From: Pseudarthrobacter sp. W1I19
GTDB taxonomy: Bacteria; Actinomycetota; Actinomycetes; Actinomycetales; Micrococcaceae
Assembly: GCF_030817835.1 (NCBI RefSeq)
Contig: NZ_JAUSZR010000001.1
Coordinates: forward strand, 2,666,001-2,730,000
DNA: 64,000 nucleotides
Direction: 5' to 3'
The notes below the pieces were generated by a model that worked only from the letters and a program-made list of their open reading frames with translations, ran no database searches and had not been told where the DNA came from. Shown here in pieces: positions 1 to 9,194 of this stretch; position 1 is the first letter of the stretch, and the number at the start of each line of letters is the position of its first letter. Both the position numbers and the translations under genes were made by a program.

Positions 1-898
1 AGTCGGTAATCAGCACCGATGCTGCCTTGGGGTCGTGCTCGGCCTGGCTGATGAGGTCCGCGGCAACCAGGGCCGGCTGCGCGGTGGAGTCTGCCAGGAT
101 GGCGATCTCCGTGGTCCCCGCCTCGGAATCGATACCCACCACGCCCTTCACCAGCCGCTTGGCCGTTGCCACAAAGATGTTGCCCGGGCCAGTCACCACG
201 TCCACCGGTTCCAGCGCAGGGCCGGACTCAGCAGCGGGCACCCCGTAGGCGAACGCGGCAACTGCCTGCGCCCCGCCGATGGCGTACACCTCGGTGATGC
301 CCAGAAGCGCTGCGGCGGCAAGGATGGTGGGGTGCGGAAGCCCTCCGAACTCCTTCTGCGGAGGCGACGCAAGCGCAATGGACTCCACGCCTGCCGCGAG
401 GGCAGGGACCACGTTCATGATCACCGAGGACGGATAGACCGCCAGGCCGCCGGGAACATAGAGGCCCACCCGCGCCACGGGCACCCAGTTCTGGCTCACC
501 AGGGCGCCGTCGCCCAGTTGGACGTCAACGTTGCGCGGCTTCTGGCCCTCGGCAAAACGGCGTGCCCGGCTGATGGATTCCTCCAGCGCCCGGCGCACCA
601 CCGGATCCAGCTGCTCCAAGGCGGCTGACAGGGCCTCCTGCGGGACCAGCGGATGGTCCTGTTCCACGCCGTCGAAGCGGAGGGCCAGCTCGGTCAGGGC
701 TTCGAAGCCCCGCTGCCGAACGGCCGAAATGATGTCGAGGACCTTTTCTTCAGCGTCGGCCACAGTCTGGCCCTGGGCACGCGGCACGGTGGCGCGGAGT
801 GCCGCAAGGGTCAGGTTCCGGCCCCGGAGGTCAACGGTGCGGAAGCTCACGGTGGCAGCGGCAGGGACGGCGGGGAACTCCGAAGAAATGGTCACCAC
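1..898 (-). CDS. hisD: histidinol dehydrogenase (3'-truncated by window edge)
   Basis: Histidinol dehydrogenase oxidises L-histidinol to L-histidine with NAD in the final steps of histidine biosynthesis (cytoplasm, zinc enzyme). About 299 residues are visible; the C-terminal third lies beyond the left edge (family length is about 430-440). Visible marks are [13 protein letters not shown], the [14 protein letters not shown] stretch, [11 protein letters not shown] and [11 protein letters not shown], whose Gln and His correspond to zinc ligands in the E. coli enzyme. Two adjacent in-frame GTG codons (898 and 895) follow the stop of the upstream membrane-protein gene almost directly, so either may be used and the two genes are probably co-transcribed. 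No strong ribosome binding site is visible. The other his genes are not in the window. Confidence 0.95.
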   Translation of the reverse strand, partial: MVTISSEFPAVPAAATVSFRTVDLRGRNLTLAALRATVPRAQGQTVADAEEKVLDIISAVRQRGFEALTELALRFDGVEQDHPLVPQEALSAALEQLDPVVRRALEESISRARRFAEGQKPRNVDVQLGDGALVSQNWVPVARVGLYVPGGLAVYPSSVIMNVVPALAAGVESIALASPPQKEFGGLPHPTILAAAALLGITEVYAIGGAQAVAAFAYGVPAAESGPALEPVDVVTGPGNIFVATAKRLVKGVVGIDSEAGTTEIAILADSTAQPALVAADLISQAEHDPKAASVLITD

Positions 899-899
899 A

Positions 900-1436
900 T
901 TATTTTACGGGCTCAACCGCAGCGTGCCGCGCCTCCTCCGGGCCGTCGTCGTCCTTCTTGCCCAGGAGGTGCATCAACTCCAGCACAAACACGGAGACGG
1001 CAGTGGCTGCCGGCCACAGCAGCAGCACCGGCAGGGCGCGCAACGAGAAAGCGATACTCGCGTTGGCGGTGGCGTCGACGGCCGGGCCGAATAGCCGCGC
1101 GGACAACACCCCCGCCTGCCACGCCAGGACTGCGCCGCACAGGCCACCGGCAAGCCCCATGAGGAGGCTTGCCTGCGGATCCTGGCGCTTCTTGTCGGCC
1201 AGGAAGACTGCCAGCAGGCACCCGGCGAAGACCAGCAGCCCGGCCAACGTCAGGTCCCTTGGCAGCCAGACCTGGGGGTGGGCGCCGTCGGCAAAGGCGG
1301 GGTCCCGGGTGATCAGGTTGAGGCCTCCCGGTGCCAGCAGCCACCAGAGGATCCCCGCCGGTATGCCGGCCACCGCCGGCAGCACCAGCATGGCCCAGGG
1401 CAGCCGCGGACGTGCCCGTCCGGTCCGTTGTGTCAT
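900..1436 (-). CDS. small four-helix integral membrane protein, unknown function
   Basis: A 178-residue protein with four hydrophobic segments at roughly residues 12-35, 62-80, 90-110 and 133-158, and a charged C-terminal tail ([12 protein letters not shown]). It resembles the uncharacterised membrane proteins often found beside hisD in Arthrobacter-like actinobacteria (DUF2567-like), but I recognise no catalytic motif and assign no function. The stop lies one base before the first candidate GTG of hisD, so it is probably translationally coupled to histidine biosynthesis genes. It is divergent from the flavin reductase gene. Confidence 0.8.
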   Translation of the reverse strand: MTQRTGRARPRLPWAMLVLPAVAGIPAGILWWLLAPGGLNLITRDPAFADGAHPQVWLPRDLTLAGLLVFAGCLLAVFLADKKRQDPQASLLMGLAGGLCGAVLAWQAGVLSARLFGPAVDATANASIAFSLRALPVLLLWPAATAVSVFVLELMHLLGKKDDDGPEEARHAAVEPVK

Positions 1437-1501
1437 GCAACAAACCTTAACAGTTGTTCCGGCGGCTTAACTCCCGGACGTGGAGCTTGAAGAGATTCCG
1501 C

Positions 1502-1516
1502 GCCTGCCGGGCAGGC
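1502..1516. promoter_or_regulatory. 15-bp palindrome before the flavin reductase gene
   Basis: GCCTGCC and GGCAGGC form a perfect 7-bp inverted repeat around a single central G. It sits just before a possible -10 element (TAGAGT, 1520-1525) that lies about 40 bases upstream of the flavin reductase start, in the 129-bp divergent intergenic region. It could be an operator. No regulator gene is adjacent and no regulator family can be named from this sequence. Confidence 0.35.
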
Positions 1517-1565
1517 CAATAGAGTTGAACGAGAGCATCAGGCCATCCATTACCAGGAGTTCCAC

Positions 1566-2066
1566 GTGACCGAATCTGAGGCGCCCTTCGAGCGGACGTT
1601 CAAGGAGATGTTTCGGCGCCATGCGGCCGGCGTCGCCATCATCACGGTCAATTACCAGGACCGCCCGTTTGGATTCACCGCCACGTCCGTGGCTTCCCTG
1701 TCCGCGCAGCCACCGCGCTTTACGTTCAACATGGCCCGCAGCTCCGGGTCCTGGCCTGCCGTGGCCAACACCACTTATATCGGCGTCCACATGCTCGGCC
1801 TCGAGAACCAGGCGCTGGCAGACCGTTTTGCCCGCGGCACCAACCGCTTTGAGGGCGACCACTGGGAAGTAGGGCCGCACGGCGTGCCCGTACTGAAGGA
1901 CGTGGCCGGCTGGCTGATCGGCGAGGTGCAGATGCGCCTCTCATTCGAGAACAACGCCGTGGTGGTGGTCCAGGTGGTTGACGGCCAGGTGGGCGGCGAG
2001 GGTTCTCCCCTGCTGTACCACGGCGGGGCGTACGGACAGCCCGTGCCGCTGGACTACGAAATCTAG
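1566..2066 (+). CDS. flavin reductase family protein
   Basis: A 166-residue flavin-reductase-like (FMN-binding split barrel) protein. The N-terminal stretch MFRRHAAGVAIITV followed by FGFTATSVASLSAQPP is typical of the family, which reduces FMN or FAD with NAD(P)H and often supplies a partner monooxygenase. No monooxygenase gene lies nearby, so the partner and substrate are unknown. The GTG start is supported by an AGGAG ribosome binding site 7 bases upstream (1555-1559). The gene stands alone, divergent from the membrane-protein/hisD pair and convergent with dnaE, with a hairpin terminator between. Confidence 0.85.
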   Translation: MTESEAPFERTFKEMFRRHAAGVAIITVNYQDRPFGFTATSVASLSAQPPRFTFNMARSSGSWPAVANTTYIGVHMLGLENQALADRFARGTNRFEGDHWEVGPHGVPVLKDVAGWLIGEVQMRLSFENNAVVVVQVVDGQVGGEGSPLLYHGGAYGQPVPLDYEI

Positions 2067-2082
2067 CTTCCCCCTCAGCGGA

Positions 2083-2116
2083 GGACGACGGCGGGACGCA
2101 CCGCCCGCCGTCGTCC
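2083..2116. terminator. bidirectional hairpin between flavin reductase and dnaE
   Basis: A 13-bp perfect GC-rich stem (2083-2095 with 2104-2116, 8-base loop) sits between two convergent genes, 17 bases after the flavin reductase stop and 10 bases beyond the dnaE stop. There is only a weak T tract, so it may work as a hairpin-type actinobacterial terminator in both directions. Confidence 0.6.
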
Positions 2117-2125
2117 CCTGCTTTC

Positions 2126-5100
2126 TCAGGCGTCCAGGCAGGCCGGGCCCAGCAGGACCTTCAGGTCACCAAACAGGGACGGACTGGGGTTCACCCGGAG
2201 GTGGACCGGCAGGCCCATGATCTCCGTGCGGGTATCGCCCTGCAGGTGCAGGCGCACCTCCGAATTGCCGCGGTGGGTCCGGAGCACATCACCGAGCTCC
2301 GTGACCACAGCTTCGGTGGCCTTGTGCGTGGGCATGGTGATCACCAATGGCCCGCCCAGGCCTTCGCTCAGGTCCGGGACGGAAAGCTCCATGCAGTTCA
2401 GGGTGATGGCGCCGTCGTCGCGCTTCTGCAGTCGCCCCTTGACCACCACGATCAGGTCCTCGGCTAGTACTGAGGCAATGGGTCCGTAGACCTGGCCGAA
2501 GAACATCACTTCCATCGAACCGCCCAGGTCCTCCACCTCCGCCCGGGCGTAGGCGTTGCCGCTGGCCTTCGCAATGCGCCGGCTCAGGGACGTGATCATC
2601 CCGGCAATGGTGATGATGGCGCCGTCCTGCGGGCCGTCCTCCCCCAGGACTGACGTGATGCTCATTTCGGCGTGCTGGCTGAGCACACCCTCGAGGCCCT
2701 GCAGGGGGTGGTCCGAGACGTAGAGGCCCAGCATGTCCCGTTCAAAGGAGAGTTTGTCCTTTTTCTCCCATTCAGGCAGGTCCGGGATTTCGATGCTCAG
2801 CGACGATTCCGACTCGGCTTCCTCGAAGCCGGCGAAGAGGTCGAACTGGCCGATCGCTTCGTTCCGCTTGAGCGTGATGACTGAGTCAATGGCTTCTTCG
2901 TGGATCATGGCCAGGGCGCGGCGGTGGTGGCCCAGGGAGTCGAAGGCGCCGGACTTGATCAGCGACTCGATGGTGCGCTTGTTGCACACCACGGCCGGAA
3001 CCTTCATCAGGTAGTCCTTGAAGGAGGTAAAGGCGCCCTCACTCTCCCGGGCCGCCACCATGGCTTCCACCGCGTTGACGCCGACGTTGCGGATGGCACC
3101 CATGCCGAAGCGGATGTCGTTGCCCACCGGGGTGAAGTTCAGGGCGGACTCATTGACGTCCGGCGGGAGCACGGTGATGCCCATGCGCCGGCATTCGTTG
3201 AGGTAGATCGCGGACTTGTCCTTGTCGTCGCCCACGGACGTGAGCAGCGCGGCCATGTATTCGGGGGCGTAGTGGGCCTTGAGGTACGCGGTCCAGTAGG
3301 AGATCACGCCGTAGGCGGCCGAGTGGGCCTTGTTAAAGGCGTAGTCGGAGAAGGGCAGCAGAATATCCCACAGGGTCTTCACGGCCTCCATGGAGTAGCC
3401 GTTGTCCTGCATGCCCTGGGAGAAGCCCGCGAACTGCTTGTCCAGCTCGGATTTCTTCTTTTTGCCCATGGCGCGGCGGAGGATGTCTGCCTGGCCCAGC
3501 GAGTACCCGGCCAGCTTCTGAGCCACGGCCATCACCTGTTCCTGGTACACGATCAGGCCATAGGTTCCGCCGAGGATCTCCTTGAGGGGTTCCTCCAGTT
3601 CCGGGTGGATGGGGATGACTTCCTGGATCCCGTTCTTGCGCAGCGCGTAGTCCGTGTGGGCGTTGGCGCCCATGGGGCCCGGCCGGTAGAGCGCCAGGAC
3701 AGCGGAGATGTCCTCGAAGTTGTCAGGCTTCATGAGCTTGAGCAGGGACCGCATGGGACCGCCGTCGAGCTGGAAGACACCCAGGGTGTCGCCGCGGGCC
3801 AGGAGTTCGTAGGACGGTGCATCGTCCAGCTCAAGGTTTTCCAGGTCCAGGTCGATGCCCCGGTTCATCTTGATGTTCTCGAGGGCGTCGGAAATGATCG
3901 TCAGGTTCCGCAGGCCCAGGAAGTCCATCTTGATCAGGCCCAGGCCCTCGGAAGTCGGGTAGTCGAACTGAGTGATCACCTGGCCGTCCTGGAAACGGCG
4001 CATGATCGGGATGACGTCGATAATCGGATCCGAGGACATGATCACACCGGCGGCGTGGACGCCCCACTGGCGTTTCAGCCCCTCGATGCCCAGTGCTGTC
4101 TCGAACACCTTGGCCGCTTCCGGATCGGTGCTGATCAGCTGCCGGAAGTCCCCGGCCTCGCCGTAGCGCTTCGCCTCCGGGTTCTGGATGTCCGCGAGCG
4201 GGATGTCCTTGGCCATCACGGCCGGCGGCAGCGCCTTGGTCAGCTGTTCGCCCATGCTGAAGGGGTAGCCCAGCACCCGGGAGGAGTCCTTGAGCGCCTG
4301 TTTGGTCTTGATGGTGCCGTACGTGACGATCATCGCAACACGCTCGTCGCCGTACTTCCGAGTGACGTAGTCGATAACCTCGGAGCGGCGGCGGTCATCG
4401 AAGTCGACGTCGAAGTCGGGCATCGAGACGCGGTCGGGGTTGAGGAAGCGTTCGAAGATCAGGCCGTGCCGCAGGGGATCCAAGTCAGTGATGCGCATGG
4501 CGTACGCCACCATGGAGCCGGCACCGGAACCACGGCCGGGACCCACGCGGATGCCGTTGTTCTTGGCCCAGTTGATGAAGTCGGCCACCACCAGGAAGTA
4601 GCCCGGGAAGCCCATCGAGGTGATGACGCCCAGTTCATAGTCCGCCTGCTTGCGGACCTCGTCCGGGATTCCGGCTGGATACCGGTACTGCAGCCCCTTG
4701 TCCACTTCCTTGACCAGCCAGGAGGTCTCGTCCTCCCCCGGCGGGCAGGGAAAGCGTGGCATGTAGTTGGCATCCGTATTAAAGGACACTTCACAGCGTT
4801 CAGCGATGAGAAGGGTGTTGTCGCAGGCTTCCGGGTGGTCGCGGAAAAGCTCGCGCATCTCCTGCGGCGACTTCAGGTAGTAGCCGCTGCCGGAGAACGC
4901 AAACCTGGAGCCGCCGTTGTCGTAGGTGGGCTCGAGGAGGGTTGAGCCGGACTGGATGGCCAGGAGGGCCTCGTGGGCTTTGGCATCGTGCTCATGCGTG
5001 TAGTGGAGGTCGTTGGTGGCCACGAGGGGAAGGTTCAGTTCCTTCGCCAGCCGCAGCAGGTCACCGGTGACGCGCCGCTCGATGTCCAGGCCGTGGTCCA

Positions 5101-5683
5101 TCAGCTCGCAGAAGTAGTTGTCGGCACCGAAGATGTCGCGGAACTCCGCGGCGGCTTCCAGCGCTTCGCGGTACTGGCCCAGGCGGAGGCGCGTCTGTAC
5201 TTCCCCTGACGGGCAGCCCGTGGTGGCTATCAATCCCTCGGAATACGTGTTGAGCAGTTCCCGGTCCAAGCGGGGCCACTTGCCGAAGACGGAGTCCAGC
5301 GATGCGATCGATGAGGCGCGGAAGAGGTTCCGCATCCCCACGTTGTTGTAGCTGAGCAGGGTCATGTGGGTATACGAACCGCCGCCGGAAACGTCGTCCT
5401 TGCGCTGGGACTCCTCGCCCCAGCGCACGCGTCCCTTGTCTGTGCGGGCGGTACCCGGTGTTACATACGCTTCGACGCCGATGATGGGCTTGATGCCCTT
5501 GTCCGTGGCCTTCCGCCAGAAATCGAAGGCGCCGAAAAGGTATCCGTGGTCAGTAGTGGCAAGTGCCGGCATGCCCAGGCGTTCGGTTTCATCGAACAGC
5601 TCACCCAGGCGGGCCGCTCCATCCAGCATGGAGTACTCGGTGTGGGTGTGCAGGTGGACGAACGAATCATTGCTGGAAGTCAC
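2126..5683 (-). CDS. dnaE: DNA polymerase III subunit alpha
   Basis: The 1185-residue replicative polymerase of the DnaE1 type, catalytic core of the DNA polymerase III holoenzyme. Domains in order: N-terminal PHP domain beginning with FVHLHTHTEYSMLDGA (residues 8-23); palm with the catalytic PDFDVDFDD motif near residues 420-428; fingers; helix-hairpin-helix region; and a C-terminal OB fold (IITIAGMITSLSRR). Length fits the family (about 1160-1190). The start is GTG, 35 bases after rluD. In actinobacteria DnaE1 carries intrinsic PHP proofreading; the HTH residues needed are intact here. The gene is the last of a long minus-strand series that includes rluD and lspA. Confidence 0.97.
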   Translation of the reverse strand: MTSSNDSFVHLHTHTEYSMLDGAARLGELFDETERLGMPALATTDHGYLFGAFDFWRKATDKGIKPIIGVEAYVTPGTARTDKGRVRWGEESQRKDDVSGGGSYTHMTLLSYNNVGMRNLFRASSIASLDSVFGKWPRLDRELLNTYSEGLIATTGCPSGEVQTRLRLGQYREALEAAAEFRDIFGADNYFCELMDHGLDIERRVTGDLLRLAKELNLPLVATNDLHYTHEHDAKAHEALLAIQSGSTLLEPTYDNGGSRFAFSGSGYYLKSPQEMRELFRDHPEACDNTLLIAERCEVSFNTDANYMPRFPCPPGEDETSWLVKEVDKGLQYRYPAGIPDEVRKQADYELGVITSMGFPGYFLVVADFINWAKNNGIRVGPGRGSGAGSMVAYAMRITDLDPLRHGLIFERFLNPDRVSMPDFDVDFDDRRRSEVIDYVTRKYGDERVAMIVTYGTIKTKQALKDSSRVLGYPFSMGEQLTKALPPAVMAKDIPLADIQNPEAKRYGEAGDFRQLISTDPEAAKVFETALGIEGLKRQWGVHAAGVIMSSDPIIDVIPIMRRFQDGQVITQFDYPTSEGLGLIKMDFLGLRNLTIISDALENIKMNRGIDLDLENLELDDAPSYELLARGDTLGVFQLDGGPMRSLLKLMKPDNFEDISAVLALYRPGPMGANAHTDYALRKNGIQEVIPIHPELEEPLKEILGGTYGLIVYQEQVMAVAQKLAGYSLGQADILRRAMGKKKKSELDKQFAGFSQGMQDNGYSMEAVKTLWDILLPFSDYAFNKAHSAAYGVISYWTAYLKAHYAPEYMAALLTSVGDDKDKSAIYLNECRRMGITVLPPDVNESALNFTPVGNDIRFGMGAIRNVGVNAVEAMVAARESEGAFTSFKDYLMKVPAVVCNKRTIESLIKSGAFDSLGHHRRALAMIHEEAIDSVITLKRNEAIGQFDLFAGFEEAESESSLSIEIPDLPEWEKKDKLSFERDMLGLYVSDHPLQGLEGVLSQHAEMSITSVLGEDGPQDGAIITIAGMITSLSRRIAKASGNAYARAEVEDLGGSMEVMFFGQVYGPIASVLAEDLIVVVKGRLQKRDDGAITLNCMELSVPDLSEGLGGPLVITMPTHKATEAVVTELGDVLRTHRGNSEVRLHLQGDTRTEIMGLPVHLRVNPSPSLFGDLKVLLGPACLDA

Positions 5684-5718
5684 CGCACTATTCTAAGCGC
5701 CGGCCGGGCAGGGGTCCG

Positions 5719-6645
5719 TCAGGCCCGCCCGGACTCCAGCACTTCCAGGGCAAACGCCAGGTCCTGCGGGTAGTCGCTGACAACCCGCACGGACTCCCCC
5801 GTGACGGGGTGCTCAAAGCCGAGTTCCCGGGCGTGCAGCCACTGGCGGGTCAGCCCCAATGTGGCCGCGAGCCGGGGATCGGCACCGTACGTGAGGTCAC
5901 CGGCGCAGGGGTGGCGCAGTGCGGAGAAGTGCACCCGGATCTGGTGGGTGCGGCCGGTCTCCAGATGCACTTCCACCAGGCTTGCCTTGCCGAAGGCTTC
6001 CACCACCTCGTAGTGCGTGACGGACGGCCGGCCGTCCTCAATGACGGCGAACCGCCAGTCATGGCCGGGGTGCCTGCCGATGGGAGCGTCGATGGTGCCC
6101 ACCAGCGGATCGGGCAGGCCCTGCACCACGGCGTGGTAGACCTTGTCCACGGTGCGCTCCTTGAACGCCCGCTTCAGGGCTGTGTAGGCGCGTTCGGACT
6201 TGGCCACCACCATCGCCCCTGACGTGCCGACGTCCAGCCGGTGCACAATGCCGGCCCGCTCGGGTGAGCCTGAGGTGGAGATGCGGTAGCCTGCGCCGGC
6301 GAGGCCTCCCACAACAGTGGGCCCCACCCAGCCCGGGGAGGGATGGGCGGCGACGCCCACTGGTTTATCGACGACGACGAAATCATCGTCGTCCAGCAGG
6401 ATCTTCAGGCCTTCCACAACTTCCTCCACGACTTCCAGGGGGTCACGCCGTTCCGGCAGGCTCACCTGGAGGACGTCTCCGGCCACCAGTTTGGCCGACT
6501 TGCCCAGTGCTTTGCCTTTGCTGAGGATATGGCCCTCAGCGATCAGGGTTGCCGCCAGGGAGCGCGAAATCCCCAGGAGCGCGGCGACGCCCGCATCAGC
6601 GCGGGAACCGCCGAACTGTTCGGCGACGACAACGCGCTCAAGCAT
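5719..6645 (-). CDS. RluA/RluD-family 23S rRNA pseudouridine synthase
   Basis: A 308-residue pseudouridine synthase that isomerises uridines in large-subunit rRNA. An S4 RNA-binding domain occupies about residues 15-75, followed by the catalytic domain with the signature [15 protein letters not shown], whose Asp is the nucleophile, and the GRTHQIRVH motif near the C terminus. Its ATG overlaps the lspA stop by 8 bases (ATGCTTGA), indicating translational coupling. The lspA-rluD order is conserved in many Gram-positive bacteria and matches Rv1539-Rv1540 of M. tuberculosis. The exact uridine targets cannot be read from sequence. Confidence 0.92.
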   Translation of the reverse strand: MLERVVVAEQFGGSRADAGVAALLGISRSLAATLIAEGHILSKGKALGKSAKLVAGDVLQVSLPERRDPLEVVEEVVEGLKILLDDDDFVVVDKPVGVAAHPSPGWVGPTVVGGLAGAGYRISTSGSPERAGIVHRLDVGTSGAMVVAKSERAYTALKRAFKERTVDKVYHAVVQGLPDPLVGTIDAPIGRHPGHDWRFAVIEDGRPSVTHYEVVEAFGKASLVEVHLETGRTHQIRVHFSALRHPCAGDLTYGADPRLAATLGLTRQWLHARELGFEHPVTGESVRVVSDYPQDLAFALEVLESGRA

Positions 6646-7207
6646 CGGCGGACTTTTCCCTGCCGGCCGTCAGCCGGGTTCCATCAATGGAAATGCCGCG
6701 CAACGTCAGGATACAGATGACCGCGACGGCGGACACCACCGCTGAGTCGGCGATATTGAAGATCGCGAAGTTCGGCAGTTGGATGAAGTCGACCACGTGG
6801 CCCATGCCGAAGGACGGCTGCCGGAAGAGCCGGTCCGTCAGGTTGCCCAGCGCGCCGCCCAGCAGCAGGCCCAGCGCGAGGGACCACCAGATGGAGCCGA
6901 GCTTGCGGACCTGGAACAGTATGGCGATAGCCACCGCGGCCATGATGATGGAGAACACCCAGGTGACGTTTTCCCCGATGGAAAACGCCGCCCCCGAGTT
7001 CCGGATGAAGTACCAGTGCAGCAAGGGCGGCAGTACCGGGATCCGCTCCCCTTCCACCATGGAGGAGGTGACCCAGAGCTTGGTCAGCTGGTCCAGCACA
7101 TAGGCAAAAACTGCGAACCCCGCAAAGAGGGACAGCAGCACGGCGCGGCGGGGCCGTGGCGAGGGCGGTACAGGGCGTGCGGCGTCGGCGGCAAGTTCGT
7201 CAGTCAT
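6638..7207 (-). CDS. lspA: signal peptidase II (prolipoprotein signal peptidase)
   Basis: A 189-residue membrane aspartyl peptidase that cleaves signal peptides from diacylglyceryl-modified prolipoproteins. Four membrane segments are visible, with the NSGAAFS motif and both catalytic-Asp regions, GNLTDRLF and FNIADS. I place the start at ATG 7207 (MTDELAAD) because the longer in-frame extension would run through the terminator and the end of divIVA. The protein overlaps the pseudouridine synthase gene by 8 bases. A substrate of this pathway, the lipoprotein at 29226, is encoded elsewhere in the window. Confidence 0.93.
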   Translation of the reverse strand: MTDELAADAARPVPPSPRPRRAVLLSLFAGFAVFAYVLDQLTKLWVTSSMVEGERIPVLPPLLHWYFIRNSGAAFSIGENVTWVFSIIMAAVAIAILFQVRKLGSIWWSLALGLLLGGALGNLTDRLFRQPSFGMGHVVDFIQLPNFAIFNIADSAVVSAVAVICILTLRGISIDGTRLTAGREKSADA

Positions 7208-7241
7208 GGTGCTTTCATTCGTAAAACCGGTGTCAATGCCA

Positions 7242-7278
7242 AAAGCCGGTGGCCGAGGAATCCTCAGCCACCGGCTTT
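7242..7278 (-). terminator. divIVA terminator hairpin
   Basis: Arms of 12 bases (7242-7253 with 7267-7278) pair perfectly, and an inner GAGGA/TCCTC pair extends the stem across the interior. On the minus strand it is followed by a short run of T. It lies 21 bases past the divIVA stop and before the lspA start, so it probably separates divIVA transcription from lspA. Confidence 0.65.
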
Positions 7279-7298
7279 CAGAATACGTGCTTGACAGA

Positions 7299-7988
7299 CT
7301 AGTTGGCTTCGCTGACTTCCGGCGTAGCCACTGAACCGCGGGCATCGAGGTCGCGCAGCTGGCCTTCAATGTAGGCCTTCAGGCGTGAACGGTAGTCGCG
7401 CTCGAAGCCGCGCAGCTGCTCCACCTTGCGCTCGAGCACCGAACGCTGCTGCTCCAGGGCGCCGAGGATCTTGCGGGACTTCTCCTGTGCGTCGTTGACC
7501 AGGCTGCTGGCTTCGATCTGCGCCTCGGCGATGATCTTGTCCTTCTGCGCCTGGCCGTCTGCGACGTGGCGGTCGTGCATCTGCTGTGCCATCGCGAGCA
7601 GCCCGGCAGCGGATTCGGCTGAAGCCGTGGCGGCGGCCGGTGCGGCGGCAACAGGAGCGGCAGCTGCCGGGGCGGCCTGCTGGACTTCCTTCTTCTTGCG
7701 CTCTTCGGCGGCCTTGGCTTCTGCTTCGGCCTTCTCGCGGGCTTCGTCCTTGTCGGACTTGACGGGCGCGGGAACCTTCTCCACCACGGGTGCGGCAACG
7801 GTGCTGGCAGGAACGCTGGAACCGGCTTCGGCGAGCTTCTTGCGAAGTTCGTCGTTTTCCTGGTTCAGGCGGCGGAGTTCGACGACGATTTCGTCCAGGA
7901 AGTCATCAACCTCGTCCTGGTCGTAGCCTTCGCGGAACTTGGTCGGCTGAAAGCGCTTGTTGACAACGTCTTCTGGCGTCAAAGCCAT
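7299..7988 (-). CDS. divIVA: DivIVA/Wag31 polar growth and septum coiled-coil protein
   Basis: A 229-residue DivIVA-domain protein. The N-terminal membrane-binding domain (MALTPEDVVNKRFQPTKFRE, then YDQDEVDDFLDEIV) covers residues 1-60. An Ala/Pro/Lys-rich linker (about 65-125) follows, then a second coiled coil (about 130-215). In actinobacteria DivIVA (Wag31) marks negatively curved membrane at poles and septa and organises peptidoglycan synthesis; the mycobacterial protein is a Ser/Thr-kinase substrate. The start has a GAGGTGACC ribosome binding site. It lies in the order sepF-yggT-divIVA downstream of ftsZ, as in Rv2147c to Rv2145c. Confidence 0.95.
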   Translation of the reverse strand: MALTPEDVVNKRFQPTKFREGYDQDEVDDFLDEIVVELRRLNQENDELRKKLAEAGSSVPASTVAAPVVEKVPAPVKSDKDEAREKAEAEAKAAEERKKKEVQQAAPAAAAPVAAAPAAATASAESAAGLLAMAQQMHDRHVADGQAQKDKIIAEAQIEASSLVNDAQEKSRKILGALEQQRSVLERKVEQLRGFERDYRSRLKAYIEGQLRDLDARGSVATPEVSEAN

Positions 7989-8164
7989 CTGGTCACCTCA
8001 CTGGTCTAAGTAGTCAGTAGGCCTTCCGGCCGTCAAAACTACGGTACCTAAAGTTGGTCTTGTTCCTCTAATTCAACACTGCGGTGTCAAACACGAGTTT
8101 TTCTTACATGGCATTCGTGGTTCCCGGCGGGTTCCATCCCTGCCCTGCAGGTCTATCCGGTAAA

Positions 8165-8452
8165 TCAAGCGAGGCTTCTGGTGATCCCCATGGCAATACT
8201 GACTCCAATGAACAGGACCAGGAAGCCCAGGTCCAGCGAGATGCCGCCCAGGCGCAGCGGCGGGATCAGCCGCCGCAGTCCGTTCAGCGGCGGATCGGTG
8301 ATGGAGTACACGGCGTGCGCCGCCACCAGTGCGGCTCCCCGGGGTCGCCATTCCCGGGCAAACATCTGGACCCAGTCAAACACCAGGCGAATGATCAGGG
8401 CGACAAAGAACAGCAGGAGTGCGAGATAGACAAGCCCGAAAACAATTCCCAT
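8165..8452 (-). CDS. YggT family membrane protein
   Basis: A 95-residue protein with two hydrophobic segments (about residues 4-25 and 70-92) linked by the family loop with DPPLNGLRRLIPPLRLGGISLDL split across its middle; the DP-LN-LR-IPP pattern is characteristic of YggT. The family occurs between sepF and divIVA in many Gram-positive bacteria and has been linked to division and osmotic tolerance, but its biochemical role is unknown. The start is ATG 8452. Confidence 0.88.
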   Translation of the reverse strand: MGIVFGLVYLALLLFFVALIIRLVFDWVQMFAREWRPRGAALVAAHAVYSITDPPLNGLRRLIPPLRLGGISLDLGFLVLFIGVSIAMGITRSLA

Positions 8453-8522
8453 GACTTACTTCATATCTCCATGTCCCTTGTGGATACCGCGGTGCACTGC
8501 GGTAGTGTCTCGTCTATTTCAG

Positions 8523-8562
8523 CACAGATGCCAGGCAGGTGTGTCCCTGCCTGGCATCTGTG
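8523..8562 (-). terminator. 17-bp perfect hairpin after sepF
   Basis: Arms 8523-8539 and 8546-8562 pair perfectly over 17 bp with a 6-base loop, 13 bases past the sepF stop. No T tract follows in either direction, so it may be a tract-less actinobacterial terminator or an mRNA 3'-end stabiliser between sepF and yggT. Confidence 0.5.
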
Positions 8563-8574
8563 TCAGCCCGTTGC

Positions 8575-9105
8575 TCAGCTTTGGTTGAAGAAGCTGGCCG
8601 TAGTTTCACTGGCCTTTTTGTCGTCGCCGATGACCTCCACGTAGGACGGCGAGAGCAGGAAGACCTTATTGGTCACCCGCTCAATGCTTCCGCGGAGGCC
8701 AAAAACAAGGCCGGCAGAGAAGTCCACCAGGCGCTTGGCGTCAGCCTCACCCATGTCCGTAACGTTCATGATGACGGGGATGCCGTCACGGAAGCTTTCA
8801 CCGATGAGTTTGGCATCGTTGTAGGAACGCGGGTGGATAGTGGTGATCTGGCGGAGACCGGTGGCCTCCTCGCGGCTCGAGGCCGCGCGCTTGATGGGGG
8901 TCACTGGGGCGCGGTATTCCTCTTCGGGGGTGTAGGACGATTCGCGGCTGACCTCGCGGACGGGTGCAGGGGCACGGCGCTCCTCACGGTCAACTTCCAT
9001 CGTTTCGTCCTCATCCTTACGTGTGGTCTGTTGCTCGGACTCGTAGTGTTCATCGCCGTCGGCGAGCCCAAGATAGATCATTGTCTTGCGCAGAGCGCCG
9101 GCCAT
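8575..9105 (-). CDS. sepF: cell division protein SepF
   Basis: A 176-residue SepF. The N-terminal amphipathic membrane anchor ([16 protein letters not shown]) is followed by an acidic, disordered linker (about residues 20-80) and the globular SepF domain (about 83-165; [21 protein letters not shown] and [20 protein letters not shown]). SepF binds the FtsZ C-terminal peptide and tethers the Z ring to the membrane. It is the usual FtsZ anchor in actinobacteria, which lack FtsA, and no ftsA is present in this cluster. Confidence 0.96.
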   Translation of the reverse strand: MAGALRKTMIYLGLADGDEHYESEQQTTRKDEDETMEVDREERRAPAPVREVSRESSYTPEEEYRAPVTPIKRAASSREEATGLRQITTIHPRSYNDAKLIGESFRDGIPVIMNVTDMGEADAKRLVDFSAGLVFGLRGSIERVTNKVFLLSPSYVEVIGDDKKASETTASFFNQS

Positions 9106-9194
9106 GGTCGACTCCTAATCGTGTCCGTAAGCGGGCCGCCCAATGGCTTGACAGCACTGGAGTCCCCCGCCCATCACTTCCAATAGCACCGACG

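Noticed and set aside
2900..4945. 681-codon open frame on the plus strand
   Set aside because: It is antisense to dnaE, which has full family motifs; long antisense frames are expected in GC-rich genes with strong third-position bias. Its translation is His/Gly/Val-rich without domains.
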